Below, piece by piece: positions 1 through 11,485 of a DNA stretch of 64,000 bases. The stretch's first letter is position 1; each line of letters opens with the position of its first letter. This stretch comes from Tetrahymena elliotti 4EA. Taxonomy: Eukaryota; Ciliophora; Oligohymenophorea; Hymenostomatida; Tetrahymenidae. A program made the position numbers and the translations under genes. The stretch is taken from contig JH720335.1 of the NCBI GenBank assembly GCA_000231825.2, positions 570,291 through 634,290 on the forward strand, read 5' to 3'. Below the pieces are notes generated by a model. That model had not been told where the DNA came from. It did not search any database and saw nothing but the letters and a program-made list of their open reading frames with translations.

Positions 1-64
1 TCTAATCTCTAAACTTTGACTCTTGGTCTTGAGTAAAAATATTACTTTAATATTAATCATGCAT
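1..64 (-). CDS. 5' end of a minus-strand gene cut by the window edge
   Basis: An ATG on the minus strand (positions 64-62) opens a frame that reads MHDQYQSNIFTQDQESKF and continues off the left edge. Under the ciliate code its composition (D, Q, E, S) is coding-like, whereas the DNA upstream of the ATG is almost pure A and T, as expected of a ciliate 5' leader. A second, overlapping ATG at 60-58 opens another frame of less protein-like composition. Only about 21 codons are visible, so neither family nor function can be named. Confidence 0.4.
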
Positions 65-931
65 TTTGGAATGAATAAAGAATAATTTTTATTGTTTTTT
101 AATTTTTCATTCCAATTTTTGTTTTTTTCTCCTTTTTGAAATATTTCTTTATTGAATATTTGTTTTAATAATTTTTTAAAAGCTGGGGTAATGTCGGTAA
201 TATTGGCTAAAGAGGATTGATATCAAAGCTAATGAAATCAAAAAAGCTTATCATTTTATCAATATGATTATTTATAGTGGAATGGCAGATATGATAAAAA
301 TTTTTATTTGCAAAATTACAATTAATTTTAATTTAATTATTAAGCTAAATTAAATAAAAATCTTTATCATCATATTAATACCTATTTAACTAGCTATTTA
401 AATCAGATTTCTTTTACCTTTTCATTAAATTGATAATTATTTTATTTAATTTAAGATAACTAGATTTATTATTTATTGTTTAAAATGTAATTAATTCTTT
501 AAATCTTATACCGTTCAATCTGTTAAAATAAAATTTTTAAAAACTAAAATATGAGAATTCATGTGTAAATTAAACAATACCTAAAAAGTAAGTCATCTTT
601 TATATAAATAATATCATAAAGGAAGGATTAAATTAAATAATAAAGAAAAATCAAATATTTGAGAAAGAATAATGATTGAATAAACAAATCAACTATATTC
701 TATAATTTAATTTGATTGTGGTATTAACCATTTATATTCGAAGACTTTTTGTTTTAATCAGACGGATAACCAACCTATTAAGGATTTTATTTTTGATTAG
801 GCAACTTATTAAAGATTTTTTTATAATCTGACATATTAAAAATTTGTTAATTTATTTTATTAATTAATTAAGAGTTTATTGCAAATAACAACACATTAAA
901 CAAAAGATAAGAATAATAAAAGCAAAAAAAA
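65..931. other. AT-rich intergenic region between divergent genes
   Basis: This gap lies between the start of the left-edge minus-strand gene and the start of the plus-strand gene at 932, so it probably carries both promoters. It is AT-rich, with a slightly more complex patch around 180-280 in which no convincing frame was found. No RNA gene or repeat was recognised. Confidence 0.5.
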
Positions 932-1582
932 ATGTCTCTAGTTTTTCAAGAACATTTCGATGATATTAATTTCATTCTATCAAAGATTGGCTAACGTACA
1001 TACAAAAGTGTTAATGAAATTGATAATGAATAAATACAATTACTAAAAGAGATTAGGTCAAAATAATCAGAATTATTTAATGTAAAATTCTTAGAAAATA
1101 ATGAGATGATAGCCTAATAAAGTCTGAATATTAACAATGTGAGAATCAGAGCATTAGTTAGAGGAATTCAATTTTCTTTTTATTATAAACATCTACCAAA
1201 TATTTTCCTTAGAACAGTAGAAAAGAGGAGCAAATATGCTCACTATTTTTGGGATTATGAGATACCTATCCGTGTGGTTCTTTCTGGATTAATTTATCTA
1301 AACTGCAAAGTTTACTACAAATTGTATTAATGGCTTTTAAAGCATGGAGTTAGGTATGTAGACAAGTTTTTAAATCTATTCATGAAAAAAGATTCTTTGA
1401 ATAAATAATGGGTAGGAGCTATTCTTATGTGCGCATTAACATATTAGTTTTCAACAGGTATTGAAAAAGTTTTTGACATTTATTCAGTTTACTAAGGCTA
1501 TAGATAATATAGCGATGATTTTTAATCAGATATCAGAAAATTTTCTAAGTCAATAACCTATTTTGAAAAGAAAGTAGATTGA
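932..1582 (+). CDS. hypothetical protein, 216 aa, two hydrophobic segments
   Basis: A single-exon frame with the ciliate code (nine or more internal TAA/TAG read as Gln) that ends at TGA 1580-1582. The start ATG follows an A-run, the usual ciliate context. The protein begins MSLVFQEHFDDINFILSKIG. It has an acidic, Gln-containing N-terminal third, a basic aromatic middle, and two moderately hydrophobic stretches (about residues 110-130 and 160-180, around VVLSGLIYLNC and WVGAILMCALTYQF). These could be membrane-associated helices. No signal peptide and no catalytic motif are visible. I do not recognise the family. An organelle membrane protein is possible but is only a guess from hydrophobicity. 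Confidence 0.75.
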
Positions 1583-2784
1583 ATATTAACCATTATTTAA
1601 ATTAACTCTAATTTTTAACTATTTTTAGTAGTGCATAGATAATACTTTGAAATAAAAAAAAGCACTTAAATAATATATGTATTTATGTATTCAAAATTAG
1701 AATTTTCTTTCTAACTTAATTTATTTCTATTTCTTTTTCTTTAAATTAAAGATATTTTTACTACATTTAAAAAAAACATCTTTAATTAATCTTCATTTGA
1801 ATTTTAGTTTTCTTTTTTAATATTTAGTCAAGAAAAAATACTATCTTAAAAAATAAATTGTTTTGCAAATTTGTTTTTTCCGAGTATATAAATTTTATTT
1901 ATTGTATTAACTACTTATTTAAATGTTTCCTAACTTTTCAGTATTTCTTTTTCTAAAATCCTTTTAATATTAATTATTGAGAAAATAATTTTTTTTCGAG
2001 AGCAAAATAAACCAAAATATATCTACCTATATTTCAACCAACAAAATACTTATGCAATTTAGCTGTCTTGGAAATTTTAAATGAAAAACATTAATTCAAT
2101 TGACTAAAAATACTAAATTAATTTTTAAGGTTTACATTTTTGCATTTTTTGTTAAAATTAAAATTAGAATTTCTTAACTTATTTTTAAATATTGTTTTAA
2201 TTTTTGAAGTAGAATTAATTTGCTGCTCTTAATTTATTTTTGAAATATATTTATTTTCTTTGCATTTTTTACTTAGAAATTTTAATGTGTGAAAAGAAGA
2301 ATTTGAAAATGAAAATTAGATAATATAAAAAATTTTATTGATAACTAAAATTAAGTCGTAGATTGTTGAATTTGTTAGTGTATCTTACTTCTTAGAAGCA
2401 TAGATTTGTTTGCTTATTTATTTAAATAATTTTCTATCTATCACTTGTTTTGAAAATTTTACTTCAATTAGGAATATCAAAGGAAATTTTAATTACCAGA
2501 AAATTGTTGTTATAGCTCTTGCTAATTTTTAAAAAGATGAAAGAAAGATTGAATGAATGAAAAAAAGAATCAGCCAATCAATATTTTTGTGTTTAACAAA
2601 AAACATAAAAATTAAGCAAGCAATCAAGCAGATAAGCAAAAAAGAATGAATTTGATGAATATATTTTTGTTTGTTTGTTAAATATCGCAGTTAAAAATTT
2701 TTAAATCATTAATATTGAATAAAGATTTGATTTGAAGAAAGGTTTTAAGAAAACAAATAGATAAATCTACTAAAAATAATAAAA
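1583..2784. other. AT-rich intergenic region, nothing recognised
   Basis: About 1.2 kb of long A and T tracts between two co-directional genes. Towards the right end there are degenerate GAATGAATGAA and AAGCAAGCAATCAAGCA runs that look like simple-sequence drift in the upstream region of the 2785 gene. No open frame of coding-like composition, RNA gene or clear repeat was found. Confidence 0.5.
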
Positions 2785-5700
2785 ATGAATAATAATTTGA
2801 AATACGTTGAGTTTTTATAAAACTAAAGTCAAACGAGCCCTTCTTTCAAAAATCTTAGGATAGAAAGTGACTCGCCAACTATGAGTAACTACTTTTAGCA
2901 GATCATTAATTCTTAGTAATCAGTTGGAAACAAGATTTCATCATCAGAAACTCCCACTATGAAGAAAGCATAATCTTTTAAAAATCACTTTTCAATGTAT
3001 AAAGTAGATCAAAATGATGGGCATTAATGTTAGCAAATTAATGAGCAATATGCAATAGGCGAGTTATAATAAGATTTAAATAATTAGAATGAGTTTGGCA
3101 AAACAAGTGGATAGCCTAAATTTGAAAATGGGCAATATGAGTTAGAATGTGTAGACATCAAAAAGGAAGATTTTACAAACAGTTTTTCTGAATTAAAGTA
3201 GAGTAAAGATAGCGAGCACTTTTTTGAAGATAATGATATGAATGATATATAAATTCAGAGCTCAACTGACCATAGTAGAATTCTATAAGAGTCTAGCTAG
3301 AAGAAATAAAGGTATGTTTAAGGGAGTGATAATAGCAAATAATCAAAGATAGAAAATAAGAAAAGAAGATTTGATTTAACTAAATAGCTATTTTATGATA
3401 AAGATATAGAATGTAAATACAACCAAAATACAAATTCTTACAGTGGAAATTGTTCCTTGCACAATCAAGAAATTATTCATTTTCTTTGCTTCTCTTGTTC
3501 GGAATTACTTTGCAATGAATGTGTCAACATACATGTAGGACATTAAATATAAACTATTGAAAACTCATATCCATATTGCAAAAGAAATATTTAATCTATG
3601 CTTGATATCTTGAATTAAAAAATTGAAAAAATGCTTATTCACTCTGAAGATTTAACTAGTATATAAAATGATGTTATTGAAACTTACTAGCAACAAAAGC
3701 ATGAAATTGAGAGAGCATACAAAGCTCTTATTTAGAGCATAAAAGCCCAGTCAACTGAGCTTTTAGAGTATTGTTCTAAGCTCTACCATGAAAATTATGA
3801 TTATATAATAAATTAGCATTATAATTTGAGATAAGAGTTAAGTAAAATGATAGAATCATACAGAACTATAGAAAAAAATATGGCAATCAATGACTAGTTC
3901 ATAACATGTGATTATTATTTAAAGAAAATGAAGCTTATTAATTCTATTATAAATTCTGAAAAGGCTTCTGAAATGAATTAGTTTTACTAATAATCTCCTT
4001 CTTCTTCTTTTTATTTATTTAACATGAATGATCAATTTAAAGCTTTAAATGTTTCTTAACTCTACTAGAATAGCAGACTCCATATAAATGATTAAATTAT
4101 GTCTCATTACTTAGAAAGAGAGTTTGTACAATTAAAAATCAATTTAGGAAAGCTAGATTTGAAGGTAGAGAGTTAATAAAATATGATAAATGAGTAAAGC
4201 TAATTGGAAGATAGAAGCACTAGTAGATTCAATGCTGAATCTAATTTTGAGAGTCCAGGAAGTAATAAAATATAAACAAAAAACTATTTCATGAGCTTGT
4301 AATCTTCCCCTCAAAGCAGATAATCATTTAATTAAGTACAAAATTAACTTTCTTCAATTTAAAAAAATCAAATTTTGAAACAAAGTGATTTACTTTTTCA
4401 AAAGTGTAACAAATTCTAAACCCAAGAAAATTTTAATTAGCAAGAATAATAATTTAAAAGAACATTCCTTCCAACTCATATTTAAAATAAAATATAATAA
4501 CTAAAGTTATTTGATAAATCTAATTAAAATTAATAATATTATATCAGCCCAGGACATTCTCAACAAGACCATTTTTTATAAGAAAATGATTTAAACTAAC
4601 CCTATGAAGCTTAATAAAGTCTGAATCACTATGCTTCTACTGCTTGCATTTTAAATAGTGAGCCATACTAAAATTAAATATCATAAATTACATCAAATTA
4701 TAAAAATTAACCTTTCAAAGATAAATTTAAATTAGAAATAAAAACATAAAATACATTCTTAAATGCAAGCAATTTAACTAATTTAAGCAATAATAGCTCA
4801 AGAAATATAATAGCAACAACTAAATCTCACTCTCCAAATAAATTTATTCTTAATGAAATTTCGGAGAATACCAACTCCCTATCATCAAATAATAGAGAAG
4901 CAAGAATTATTTTAAGCTCACCAAATTAAGAGAATCCCTTGCTTTAAATTAACTCAGAAAAAGCTGAAAAAGATATCTCTTCTAGAGATTCACTTGGATC
5001 TAATAACTAATACAATTACCTAGATGATAAGTAACGCTTAAAGCTGAGTATGAGTCCTATTCAAGAATTAAAGCATGACCTTTTCACTATAAGTAGAAGA
5101 AACAGAAGCTTTATCCTGCCTGATTAAAATAAAGAAGGAAATGGAGCAAGTAAATATAATAAAGAAATTGAAGAAATAAAATCTCTTTTATACTAAGAAC
5201 CATCTCAGCACTTAAAAAAGACTCCTAGAAACTAACATATTACTTAAAATAAAGGAAATAATAAAAGTTAATCCCCAATTAACTCTCTATTTAATTCTAA
5301 TTTTTCAAATAAAGATTGTGAAAACAAGGTTTACACTAAATCTTAATACCAAAATGATAAAAATTCATCTTTCATTGGTAAGGCAGCCCCCAGAGAAGAT
5401 AGAGATAAATCACCGAATTTCTTTTAGTACAAAAATTAGTTGTAAAATTTTAATGCCTAAACTGAAACAGTTTCTTGCCTTACACCAAAATATGATAACA
5501 CTATTGGTTCTATATATAATCAAGCCCAGAATGAAAAATTTTTGAATTCCCACTATCAACTTGAGGGTATTTTGAATACTATTGGCAAGACAGATAATAA
5601 TAAACTTTATGCATAAAATGTAACTTCAAAGGTTAAAAACCACAGCAACTTAGAGAATATAGTCCAAAATTAATAATGTTCTTCCAATCTATCTCCTAAC

Positions 5701-5916
5701 TCTTAATCCTTTTTACATTTTTTGAGTAAAAATTGTACTCCATTAAGCACTAAAGTAGCATCAAAATAATCAATTCGCTCTCTTTCAAATCATTAATTCG
5801 ATGATTCACCCTTGAACAAATTTCAAAAAGGAAAAATGACTGAATAATTAGTTCAAAATTTCATCAAGCAAAAATTCTAAAATTAATTTGTTGAAGGCAA
5901 AAAAGAATAAAAATGA
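2785..5916 (+). CDS. B-box zinc-finger, coiled-coil, Q/N/S-rich protein (1043 aa)
   Basis: One uninterrupted ciliate-code frame from ATG 2785 to TGA 5914-5916. Residues about 223-253 hold a zinc-binding motif C-x2-H-x8-C-x2-C-x4-C-x2-C-x3-H-x2-H (seen as CSLHNQEIIHFLC followed by FSCSELLCNEC), which matches the B-box class found in TRIM-type proteins. No RING precedes it. About residues 260-390 look alpha-helical and coiled-coil-forming, as in the B-box/coiled-coil order of TRIM proteins. The remaining 650 residues are low-complexity, rich in Gln, Asn and Ser, and probably disordered, with many SP sites that could be phosphorylated. The role is unknown. B-boxes usually mediate protein-protein contacts, so a scaffold is inferred. 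A second B-box protein lies at 43251. Confidence 0.85.
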
Positions 5917-7322
5917 GAAGAAGTAATGATTGAATGAATGAGTGATTTGAAAGTAATGATAAAAAATAAATTAAAATTAATCAAATAATAAAATTAAATT
6001 GGCTTATCATAAAAAAAAACCTATTAAAAAAATAATTTAGCAAAAAATAAATTGAAAACAATTCTTTGTTGAAATAACTAAGTAAATTTTATTTAAGAAA
6101 TTAAAATATGTATATAGAATTAAATTTATTTACAAAAGAAAAATTCAGTATTTTTGTATTATATTAATTAATTAGCAAAAGAGTTCGTTATATACACCTT
6201 CCTATCTTTCCCCTATGTATTTAATATATTATATTTGTTTGTTTATATATTTTCCTACTTATTTATTAACTTTTTAAACTCTTATCCTCTCTATTCATTT
6301 AAAATATATATTATTGCTCTTTTAATTCTTATAAAATTACCATTAAATCCAAAAAAACTTCATTTATTGAATAAAAAAATAATTTTTGGATCATTAAAAA
6401 AAGAAATTTGTGAGAATATAATGTGCTGACTGACTCATTTATCAAAATAATAAAACAGCTATTTGAAATTTTTAGCTTTCAATAGAATGAAAAATGATTA
6501 AGATAGTATTAGTCTAATTGTTAGATTATTAGGGATTTTTAGAATAAATACAATTATAACTAACAAATTTACTAAATTATTAGATTAAATAAATTAAATC
6601 ATCTATTCTCTGATTATCACTTTGCTTGCTATTTAATTTGAAATGATTAGCTTTACTTTCTCTTTCACAGTTTTTCTACTAATTTTTATTCTTAATGATT
6701 AATGCTTAAAATATTGATTAATTGATAGAGAAAATAAACATGTAATTATATTCTTGGGTGAATCAAACACTAAAAAATTATTTACGTTGATAGGTGATTG
6801 AATGATTGATTCAAGAAAAACTGGAAATTGTTTGTTTAGAGTAAATTTTAATTGCATTTATTATTATTATTGTGAAAGACAATTTCTATTAAAAAGACTT
6901 ATCTAATGAAGGAATTTAAACTATTCTTCAAGTTAGTACCTCTAACAAGAAAGAGGAAAAATTAAAAAATAATCAATGTTTTCTCTTAAATTATATTGAG
7001 AAAAATTAATAATACTCTTTATTAATGAGAAACAGTTAGAAAATAATTAAAATATTCCTCATAACTAATAAAAGCTTTCCTTGATTTTTTTTTGTTTATT
7101 AGTTTGTTTCCTTGCTTGCTTGCTTATGAGATAGCTAGTTTCTTATTTTATTATTTGCTTGTTTGTTTGTTTGAGTGCTTGCTGTATTATTCAAAAGAAT
7201 GTTAAATATACTAACAAATCTCTAAAGCAAAGTTTGGGAGAGATAATAAATTGAAATAACATAAACAATAGAAAAGAAAATATAAAAAACAAACTATAAA
7301 AATAAAAAGTAATACTATTTGC
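5917..7322. other. AT-rich intergenic region with tetranucleotide runs
   Basis: No coding-like frame was recognised across 1.4 kb. At about 7107-7125 and 7155-7172 there are short tandem runs of TTGC and TTTG, which belong to the upstream region of the next gene. The frame of that gene happens to stay open back through part of this region, but without an ATG. Confidence 0.5.
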
Positions 7323-10119
7323 ATGCAACTAATGCAGGCTTAGGGAATGTAATTATATTAAACTACAACTTAAAATAATACTATGACTCCCCAAAATGGG
7401 TTTTAATATTTGCTCTAAGGATACAACGGCTTGAATTAACTTTAAGCCCCTCAACAGTCTGCCATAATCTCTTAGCCATAGATGTAATAATCGACTTAAT
7501 AGTAATAATAATATATGGCTCTTTATCTTTAATAACAGCTCCAACAATAATAGAGATAGATGATAGTCCCTCAGTAGCAATACTAGCTGATGTACTAATT
7601 AAATTAATAGCCTCAAATAAATACTTGTTTCAACACATAAATGAATTAAAACCAACATTTACTTTAAAATTAATAATAATAAACTTAAATATCTAGCATG
7701 TTATATAATCTATAGCCTACATTCAATTATCCTATGTATGTTCAGCCTATCATTTAACAATCTAACACAAACTCGCTATAATATATTCCTCTGAATAGAA
7801 CTGATTCTACTCAAAGCACTGTAGCTAAGCCTTTTGATAATTTAACTAACTTAAGCTAAAATTTAACTAATACTAACACTACACTCGACTAGCTCAATCT
7901 TATTTAAAAAGGTAGTTTGTAAAATTTAAATTTTTCAAAGACCTTTCTTAATTAAAACTAGAATGAAAATAGCAACAGTAGCAGTACTGTCTAGACTATC
8001 ATTCCTAGCTAAGATAATTAACTTTAAACTCTTAACTCAGAAAAGACCATTAATAAAGAAAATGTTTAAACACTTTTGAAGGAAAATATTGATTTGAGCT
8101 AATAATATAGCATAATTCAAAAAGCTTACCAACTCTCTATTCAAAATACAGTTGATTCTATTTCATAAACAAATAAAATTGCTTTTAATGCTTCTAATCA
8201 AGATTAGAATCAGCAACTCTCTAAAGCAAGCAGCAGCGCTAAAACTATTTCCAATAAGAACCCAAAGAGGGGATTCCGTTTATCAAATATTGAATCAAAA
8301 ACAAGTCAGATAAACCAGTTTTCACCTTCTTTATCTGATTCTCCCATTGATGCATAAAGAGAGAAACTCAATGCAAGAAACCCTCCTATTATTTCCAAAC
8401 CTATCAAAAAAATGACTAAAGATGGCTCATTTACTGAAGACAAAAACAGCTAATCAAATGATAATTTGAACTTCTAATACATAAAAATTTAAAAAATTGA
8501 TAGCATTAACTTAAATTTGGATGAAAGCAGGTCTAAGAGCGAAACAAAAGTTCTAATAGACAATTCTATTAAATATAATTATTTTAGAGATAGCATTATT
8601 GTAGAAAATACTAATCAATTAATCTAATAAGCAGCTGATCACTCTTCTGATTAGCTTAATTCTAATTAAATCTCCCATGCCAAAAATCAAAACGATTAAA
8701 CCAATTTGCTTAATTTAGTCAATTAGAAGGAAGTTTCTAATTCCAAAATGGATGAAACTCACGCCTCAGTAGAATAATCAGTAGAAAGTGTCCTAAAAGA
8801 TGAAAAAGAAATGCTTTTGACAGAAATTCAATAAAATCACTCTTCTAAATAAATTTTAAATTAGTTTGATGCAAATGAAGAAAAAGAGACAGTAAATGCA
8901 AATGAAAATAAAATTGATATTGAAACATTTGAAAACATATTTTCTTAGTATTCTGATCAAAATTCCAAAATACAGTCTTCTTGTTCTCAAAGCTAATATA
9001 CTCCTGAGAAGAATAATTGTGAATCTCAAGAACACACAAGCTAACGCACTAGTGAGGAAAAAGAAACTCCTAAAAAGTAATTAAGAAGAAAATTAAAAGT
9101 TCTCAGATAAAGAAAAATCGAAAAACTCAACAAGAAAAACAAAGGTAATTTAATTTATTCATCATTCTATTTATAATTTCGATACAAACTGTAAATATAA
9201 TAAAGCATTCTTAATTAAATTATCTATTACCCAAAATCTACAAAATTTTTTAACTAATTAATTTTTCTCTACATCCAATCTCATAAGCAGAATTTAAATA
9301 TATATTCCTATTAATCTAATATACAGTGAACAAATAAATTTTAATACTAATTCATCCTAGTAACAAAAAAGTACCTCCATTTATAATAACCTATTTTTTA
9401 TAAAAATATAAATCTTTTATTTTCTTTATTTTTAGGGGGTTATTTGCATTAAGAATTTAAAAGAAAAAGTATTTATTTTTTTTACTGAATGAAAATGAAA
9501 AATAAAAATATTTTAATAAATGGTTAAATAAATTTTAATAATTATTATTTTAATTAATTAAATAGAAATTGTCAGTGAGCTTGTATCAAAAAAGATCACA
9601 AAAAATAAAGAAAACAATTTTAAATGCCCTTCTAATATAAAATTAGAAAATGTCTTACCAACTAAAACAAGAAAATAAATGCAACACAATTTTAGACCTA
9701 GTAAAATTTAACATAAAGAAAAGAATGAAGTGGAAGAACCTTAAAAAGTATAAAAAGAAATTGACAATGTAGATACATTCTAAGAAGCTACTCAGAGCAT
9801 TATGAACTAATTTGAAAAATATAACATGAAAAACTTGAAGCGTGATGAAAACCTTATCTCAGAATTTAAAACCTTTATGAGCAATGCTCGTAAAAATGAC
9901 GAATATATAAGTTAACTATTAAATCCTGTTGAATGCGATTTTAGTGATAATTTTATAGAGTTTTTAAGAGGTCCTGCCATAAAATGGATTAAAAAAAATA
10001 TAGAACAAAAAAAGTAGGGAGTTTACTATCAACTCATTAATCTTTTAAAATCAGAAGATAGAAGTTCCTCTTCTTTAAGACCTCGTAAAACAAGATCTGC
10101 TTACTAATAATTTTATTGA
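7323..10119 (+). CDS. glutamine-rich hypothetical protein, 2 exons (791 aa)
   Basis: Exon 1 is 7323-9144 and exon 2 is 9566-10119. The intron (421 nt) has GT at 9145 and AG at 9564-9565 and is phase 1, and the stop is TGA 10117-10119. The first ATG with coding-like sequence is 7323, but 7332, 7347 or 7383 could also serve. The N-terminal 150 residues are dominated by Gln with Met, Tyr and Leu (runs such as QQQLQQQQRQM). Residues 150-600 are Ser/Asn/Asp-rich with short helical stretches. The C-terminal part after the intron is basic and then helical, with a compact segment near PVECDFSDNFIEFLRGPAIK that looks folded. There is no signal peptide, membrane span or catalytic motif. Prion-like Q-rich composition is common in ciliates and does not define function. 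Family not recognised. Confidence 0.75.
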
Positions 10120-11485
10120 AATAAACAATTATAGTTAGATATAAACTATCTATCCTCTATTGATTCATCATTTGACCTATTGATTAATACTATTTCAATT
10201 TATATAATCGATACTACTTATATAAAATCAATCAAAAAAAAAAATAATTTGCTTACTTGCATTTCAAAAAGATAAAGCCAACAACAACAATAACTATATA
10301 TATTTCAAATGCTTCTTAAAATAAATTATGCTGCAGTGATGAAAAATTAAGCAAGCCTTTTTTTCACAAAATAGTTGAAAGTGAGAAAGCCCAGGTTTGA
10401 TTGGATTTGAGTTACTGAGTAAAAAAAATAATCTATAAAAACAAAATACCTAATTATCAAATATATAAAAGTACTAACTAATTAAAATAGTTATTTTTAA
10501 TCCATCTATCTAAATTAATATAATCAGTTAATAATAATTAATATTAATTACAGATTTCCTACAATTAATTACTCTATAAAATAAATATATCATTTAAATT
10601 ATTTTCAAAGCACTTTTTTAATTTCAAATATCTATATCAATCAATATATCAAGTATTTTTAAAATCATATTTTTAATTATTATTCTTCTCTGTTTTATTC
10701 AAGTTAAAAATATTTTCTAATTTATCTAGTTATTATTTTTTTTGGTTATTTACCTTTTATTGAAACAAATAAAAAAGCACAATTTTACTTTACAATTAAG
10801 CTTTAGTTATTTATTATTTTAGGCTAAGAGAGAATGAAAATCAGATAAAGATTTGTTTTATTTTGATTTTATTTAGGATATTATGCATTTCATAAAAGGA
10901 ATAATCTTTGAAATACTTAATAAAATTGATTTTGAAATATCTCTTTCTTTTCAAGAATTTATGAAAAATAAGCTACTTAATTGATTTTAAGAAAAAGGAA
11001 TAAAATTCAAGCAATCTTTGTTAAAAGATGTGTCATGTAAGTTATTATTTTTGTAGGCTTGAATTTTTAAAAATTTGCTTGATGATGAACATAAAAATAA
11101 ATAGGTATTTTTCTAAAAGGAAAACTTTTAAAGACTTCTTTAAAAACAATAATAAATCTAAAATTTATAAATTTTAACTACACCATGAAAAATGTAAGTA
11201 ATTTAAGCTTTGCAAAAAGATTTATTATCTTATGTTTACAATGGAGAGGATTGCTCAACTTTATAAATATTATTTCTGTCAATGTCATTTTTAATGAAAT
11301 TGTATATGGATGTTTTTTTGTTTGTATCTTAGATTTTTCTAAGATAAGTTTATTAATTGATGATTATTTATTATGAAAGTAAAGAAAATTAAATTAGAAA
11401 CCTGAAATATATTTTTTAAAATAATCAAAATAATAATAAACATTATTATAGGAACTATATAAGCAATAGTATATTCATACAATTA
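10120..11485. other. AT-rich intergenic region, nothing convincing
   Basis: A/T-rich DNA between co-directional genes. An ATG at 11185 opens a 63-codon frame even under the standard code, but it is hydrophobic and random-looking (Ile, Phe, Leu) and is not joined to the downstream gene, whose own ATG at 11486 encodes a good signal peptide. No other feature was recognised. Confidence 0.5.

Noticed and set aside
11185..11376. ATG frame just upstream of the Cys-rich gene as its first exon
   Set aside because: The frame ends at TGA before 11486 and is not needed, because ATG 11486 itself encodes a good signal peptide continuous with the first Cys repeat.
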